This document shows, piece after piece, positions 46,884 through 49,554 of a DNA stretch of 49,554 nt. A program made the position numbers and the translations under genes. The notes beneath the pieces are model-generated. The model had not been told where the DNA came from. It ran no database searches and saw only the letters and a program-made list of their open reading frames with translations. Source of the DNA: Clostridiales bacterium CHKCI001 (GTDB taxonomy: Bacteria > Bacillota > Clostridia > Lachnospirales > Lachnospiraceae). Every line of letters begins with the position of its first letter. Position 1 is the first letter of the stretch. Location of the stretch: assembly GCA_900045905.1 (NCBI GenBank), contig FCNS01000010.1, forward strand, positions 1 to 49,554, written 5' to 3'.

Positions 46884-47489
46884 TTATTCAATGCGTTCAA
46901 AATCTGCTGCTCCATGCTTACAAATAGGACATACAAAATCGGATGGAAGTTCTTCTCCCTCATATACATATCCACAAATTTTACATCTCCATCCCTTTGC
47001 TTTGGTTTGTTCTGGCTTCGGTTTTATATTTTGATGATAATACGTATAAGTTACTGATGGAATTTTAGACAATACTTCGGCATCGGTTACATCTGCAATA
47101 AATAAAGTATGAGTTCCTAGATCATAGGTTGCAACAACCTTTGCACTAATATAAGCATTAGCATATTTGGATAAATATACAAATCCATTTTCTGCTTTTG
47201 TATAGTAATCGCAGTCTGCAAACTTATCCACATCTCTTCCACTTTGGAACCCAAATCTTTGAAATACTTCAAATGGGGTCTCCTCTGATAGGATGGAAAC
47301 ATTAAATTCCCCTGTTTCCAAAATCATATCATGAGTATAATTTCCCTTATTTACTGCAACTGTAATTCGGTTTGGTGTTGTCGTAACTTGCTGTACTGTA
47401 TTGACAATACATGCATTTTCTTTCTGTCCCTTCTTAGCTGATAAAACAAATAATCCATAACTTAACTGAAACATTGCTGCTTGATTCAT
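46884..47489 (-). CDS. Flavin reductase-rubredoxin fusion
   Basis: About 201 aa. Residues 1-150 form an FMN-binding flavin reductase split barrel (SYGLFVLSAKKGQKENACIV, ITVAVNKGNYTHDMI, GEFNVSIL). Residues about 163-201 are a rubredoxin domain: WRCKICGYVYEGEELPSDFV followed by CPICKHGAADFE, with both CxxC iron ligands. The ATG at 47489 has GGAGG five bases upstream; the frame opens at 47501. Such fusions (high-molecular-weight rubredoxins) pass electrons to flavodiiron-type O2/NO reductases in anaerobes. Confidence 0.93.
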   Translation of the reverse strand: MNQAAMFQLSYGLFVLSAKKGQKENACIVNTVQQVTTTPNRITVAVNKGNYTHDMILETGEFNVSILSEETPFEVFQRFGFQSGRDVDKFADCDYYTKAENGFVYLSKYANAYISAKVVATYDLGTHTLFIADVTDAEVLSKIPSVTYTYYHQNIKPKPEQTKAKGWRCKICGYVYEGEELPSDFVCPICKHGAADFERIE

Positions 47490-47613
47490 AACAACCTCCA
47501 TTTTCTATTTGTATATTTATTTCCTATTATGCTCAATTTTTTTCTTTTATTTTATCAAATATAGGGCAAATTGTCCAGTATAAGATTCACATAAGGGAAT
47601 TATAAGTCCATTC

Positions 47614-48090
47614 TTATCTGTTTTCTTTATGTGCTTTTTCTAAGTTTAATAAATACTGCTTCTTTTCCAATCCCCCTGCATACCCAACTAATGCACCATT
47701 TGCTCCAATTACCCTATGACATGGCACTACAACCATAATCGGATTCTTATGGTTTGCCATCCCAACTGCACGACTGGATTTTGGGTTTCCAACTGCTTTT
47801 GCAATTTCTCCATAACTTCGCACTTCTCCATAAGGAATTTGGAGCAAGGCTCTCCAGACAGAGACTTGAAACGCCGTCCCATCCAATTGAAGCGGAAGTG
47901 TAAATTCTTTTCTCCCTCCAGCAAAGTATTCCTCTAACTGTACTCTGGCTTCTTGCAATATTGGACTTTCTTCTCTAATTCCATCTGCCACATCGACTTC
48001 CAATTCACTAGTAATGGCACAAATTTTTCCATCCATTTCTTCAATCCGAATTTTTCCAATTGGAAATTCATAGTCATAAAATTTTTTCAT
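47614..48090 (-). CDS. ogt: Methylated-DNA-protein-cysteine methyltransferase
   Basis: 158 aa. The active site is VVVPCHRVIG; the helix-turn-helix region PYGEVRSYGEIAKAVGNPKSSRAVG and the following GYAGGLEKKQYLLNLE are standard. It repairs O6-alkylguanine by suicide transfer to Cys. Single gene between the flavin reductase-rubredoxin and antiporter genes. Confidence 0.94.
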   Translation of the reverse strand: MKKFYDYEFPIGKIRIEEMDGKICAITSELEVDVADGIREESPILQEARVQLEEYFAGGRKEFTLPLQLDGTAFQVSVWRALLQIPYGEVRSYGEIAKAVGNPKSSRAVGMANHKNPIMVVVPCHRVIGANGALVGYAGGLEKKQYLLNLEKAHKENR

Positions 48091-48134
48091 TACGTTCTCC
48101 TTTTATCCTCATCGTTTGACTGATTTTTGGAATT

Positions 48135-49334
48135 CTAATTTACATCAGAAGTATTAGCATTCAACTTCAATAAACGCTTATAAGTGAAATCAATACAAAA
48201 TGCTCCAAGCGGAGCAGTAATTAATATCGCTAATACTGCAACGGTTAATACAATATTACCACAACTAAGTCCCATTGCCAACGGAGTTCCTCCAATTGCT
48301 GCCTGTACGGTTGCCTTAGGCATATAAGCCAACATACAAAAAATTCGCTCTTTCCAATTTAATTTTGTTTTTATTAAACAGCATCCCACACCAATCATTC
48401 GGAATATTAATACTCCAATTATTAAAAGAACTGCATTTACTCCTGCTGTTACAGCATAATTTAAATCTACTGTTGCTCCCACTAATACAAAAAGCATTAC
48501 TTCCGCACCAACCCAAAGTTTAGAATATTTCACAGAAAGTCGCTCTGCCACAATAGATCTTTTTTTCTGTAATGCAATTCCTATACACATAATTGCAATT
48601 AGCCCTGAAAATGGAATAATGCTGGAATATTGATCTTCCACTGTTACAAAGATAAATGAAATACATAAAATAATTACTACCTTTGCTGTATCACGAATAT
48701 GTACTTTTTCAAAGTATTTTGCCAAAATCCAACCTGCCACAATTCCAACTACAATCCCTATGACAATTGAAATCGGGACTTGCAGGAATTGCGTGGAAGA
48801 AATATTGTCTCCTTGTGCAAATCCTGTAAAAGCAGTAAACAGAACAATAACAAACACATCATCTACTGAGGCTCCTGCCAGAATAATTTGTGGAATTGCT
48901 TGGCTTACCCCATAACCTTCTTCTATCAATTTTAACATTTTTGGCACAATTACAGCAGGAGAAACTGCCGCAATTACTGCTCCCATAATTGCAGCATCCA
49001 AATAGGTGACTCCTAATAGGATTGGTGCAAGTATAAGCATACCAGTTATTTCAAAACAGGCGGGCAGAAAACACATTAAAAAAGCTGGACGTCCTACCTT
49101 TTTTAAATCACTTATATTTAATGATAAACCTGCTCTCGTTAAAATAATAATCAACGCAATTTTTCTTAAATCTGCAGAAACCATTAGAATAGAATCATCA
49201 ATCCAATTTAAACTATATGGCCCAAGTAAGATTCCTGTTACAATCATTCCAAACAAACTTGGAATACGAATTTTTTTGCAAATCCACCCGAAAAACATTC
49301 CCATCATAAACATCAATGCAAGACTTATTAACAT
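48135..49334 (-). CDS. Cation:proton antiporter (CPA family)
   Basis: 399 aa with about 12 membrane segments. LFGMIVTGILLGPYSLNWI at the N-terminus and AAVSPAVIVPKML...AGASVDDVFVIVLFTAF carry the paired Asp residues of Na+/H+ exchangers. There is no C-terminal TrkA/NAD-binding domain, so it is a short NhaP-like member. TTAGGAGG precedes the ATG. An IS end lies about 100 bases upstream, possibly within its promoter region. Confidence 0.88.
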   Translation of the reverse strand: MLISLALMFMMGMFFGWICKKIRIPSLFGMIVTGILLGPYSLNWIDDSILMVSADLRKIALIIILTRAGLSLNISDLKKVGRPAFLMCFLPACFEITGMLILAPILLGVTYLDAAIMGAVIAAVSPAVIVPKMLKLIEEGYGVSQAIPQIILAGASVDDVFVIVLFTAFTGFAQGDNISSTQFLQVPISIVIGIVVGIVAGWILAKYFEKVHIRDTAKVVIILCISFIFVTVEDQYSSIIPFSGLIAIMCIGIALQKKRSIVAERLSVKYSKLWVGAEVMLFVLVGATVDLNYAVTAGVNAVLLIIGVLIFRMIGVGCCLIKTKLNWKERIFCMLAYMPKATVQAAIGGTPLAMGLSCGNIVLTVAVLAILITAPLGAFCIDFTYKRLLKLNANTSDVN

Positions 49335-49430
49335 AATCTACCTCCTAATTATTAATATTTTTTCACAAAAAAGAATTCCTATCTCCTGCCAAAAGAAATT
49401 TCTATTCAATTTTTTTGATACAGTAGACAA

Positions 49431-49554
49431 TTATAACCCCCAGCTAAGCTGGGGGTTTAACATCCCCCTAAAAGGGCTTTTTACCTGCCCTGTCTAAAGA
49501 CATACAGAAGAATTGACAGCCGCACTTCCTCCTCTGGCTTGTCCTAAAGGACCT
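49431..49554 (-). mobile_element. Right end of a second IS200/IS605-type copy, cut off by window end
   Basis: TTATAA at 49431-49436 is followed by a 9-bp perfect hairpin (49437-49445 with 49447-49455), a second C-run able to pair with it (49464-49468) and a GC-rich stretch. The edge holds a GTCC-TAAA-GGAC hairpin (49541-49552). The layout is that of an IS605 right end containing the 3' part of an omega RNA. Its tnpB would lie beyond the window on the minus strand, in the same orientation as the copy at 1-2393. Confidence 0.55.

Noticed and set aside
49006-49497. Plus-strand open frame of 163 codons at the right edge
   Set aside because: It is antisense to the antiporter gene, whose membrane segments and motifs are clear, and it runs into the IS end.

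Overview
The window is low-GC Firmicutes DNA, most likely from a gut Lachnospiraceae-type clostridium. Grounds: A+T-rich spacers, strong AGGAGG-type ribosome sites, TTGATT/TTGACA-N17-TATAAT promoters, clostridial versions of purA/purB/purC, asnS, addA and an ABC-F protein, a flavin reductase-rubredoxin fusion, XRE-TPR-like regulators and decayed Tn916/Tn1549-like integrative element genes. No rRNA, tRNA or CRISPR array was seen. Most genes lie on the minus strand.

Layout. 1-2.4 kb: an IS200/IS605-type element (small ribbon-helix-helix-like gene, tnpA, tnpB), cut by the window start. The last ~120 bases of the window look like the missing right end of the same element type, so the window appears to run from inside one IS copy to inside another, or to be circularly joined. 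2.4-9.8 kb: core genes (TraX family, ABC-F ATPase, a YhaO/YhaN nuclease-ATPase pair, asnS, a small phosphatase). 9.9-18.2 kb: an accessory island with a dead integrase, MazF-like, XRE and CHAP-peptidase remnants around an intact response regulator-kinase-ABC exporter operon. 18.2-23.1 kb: flavin/redox genes controlled by an HxlR and a TetR regulator; the TetR circuit shows three matching operators. 23.2-27.0 kb: a NifX-FKBP fusion, a NUDIX gene followed by a compact GC-rich structured-RNA candidate, a decayed SF2 helicase, and an unrecognised protein with a possible restriction-nuclease C-terminus.

27.4-33.1 kb: purine genes (purA; purC-purB) with similar TTGATT-N17-TATACT promoters, and an ABC exporter. 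33.4-33.8 kb: fragments of an Rpn-type nuclease and a methyltransferase. 34.0-38.4 kb: the most interesting locus, a small exported-peptide gene whose promoter lies in a 36-bp near-perfect palindrome, facing two large paralogous regulators, each built as a tandem HTH-TPR-HTH-TPR duplication. This looks like an undescribed RRNPP-style peptide signalling module. 38.4-42.2 kb: addA without addB. 42.3-46.8 kb: a beta-glucoside PTS operon with RpiR regulator. 46.9-49.3 kb: flavin reductase-rubredoxin, ogt and a cation/proton antiporter, then the second IS end.

How the parts work together: YhaO/YhaN and AddA are DNA-end processing proteins. The RpiR-bglP-bglA genes form a complete import and hydrolysis path for beta-glucosides. 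PurC, PurB and PurA supply late purine steps. The two-component system probably switches on its own ABC transporter through direct-repeat boxes. All functions are read from sequence patterns alone; no searches were run.
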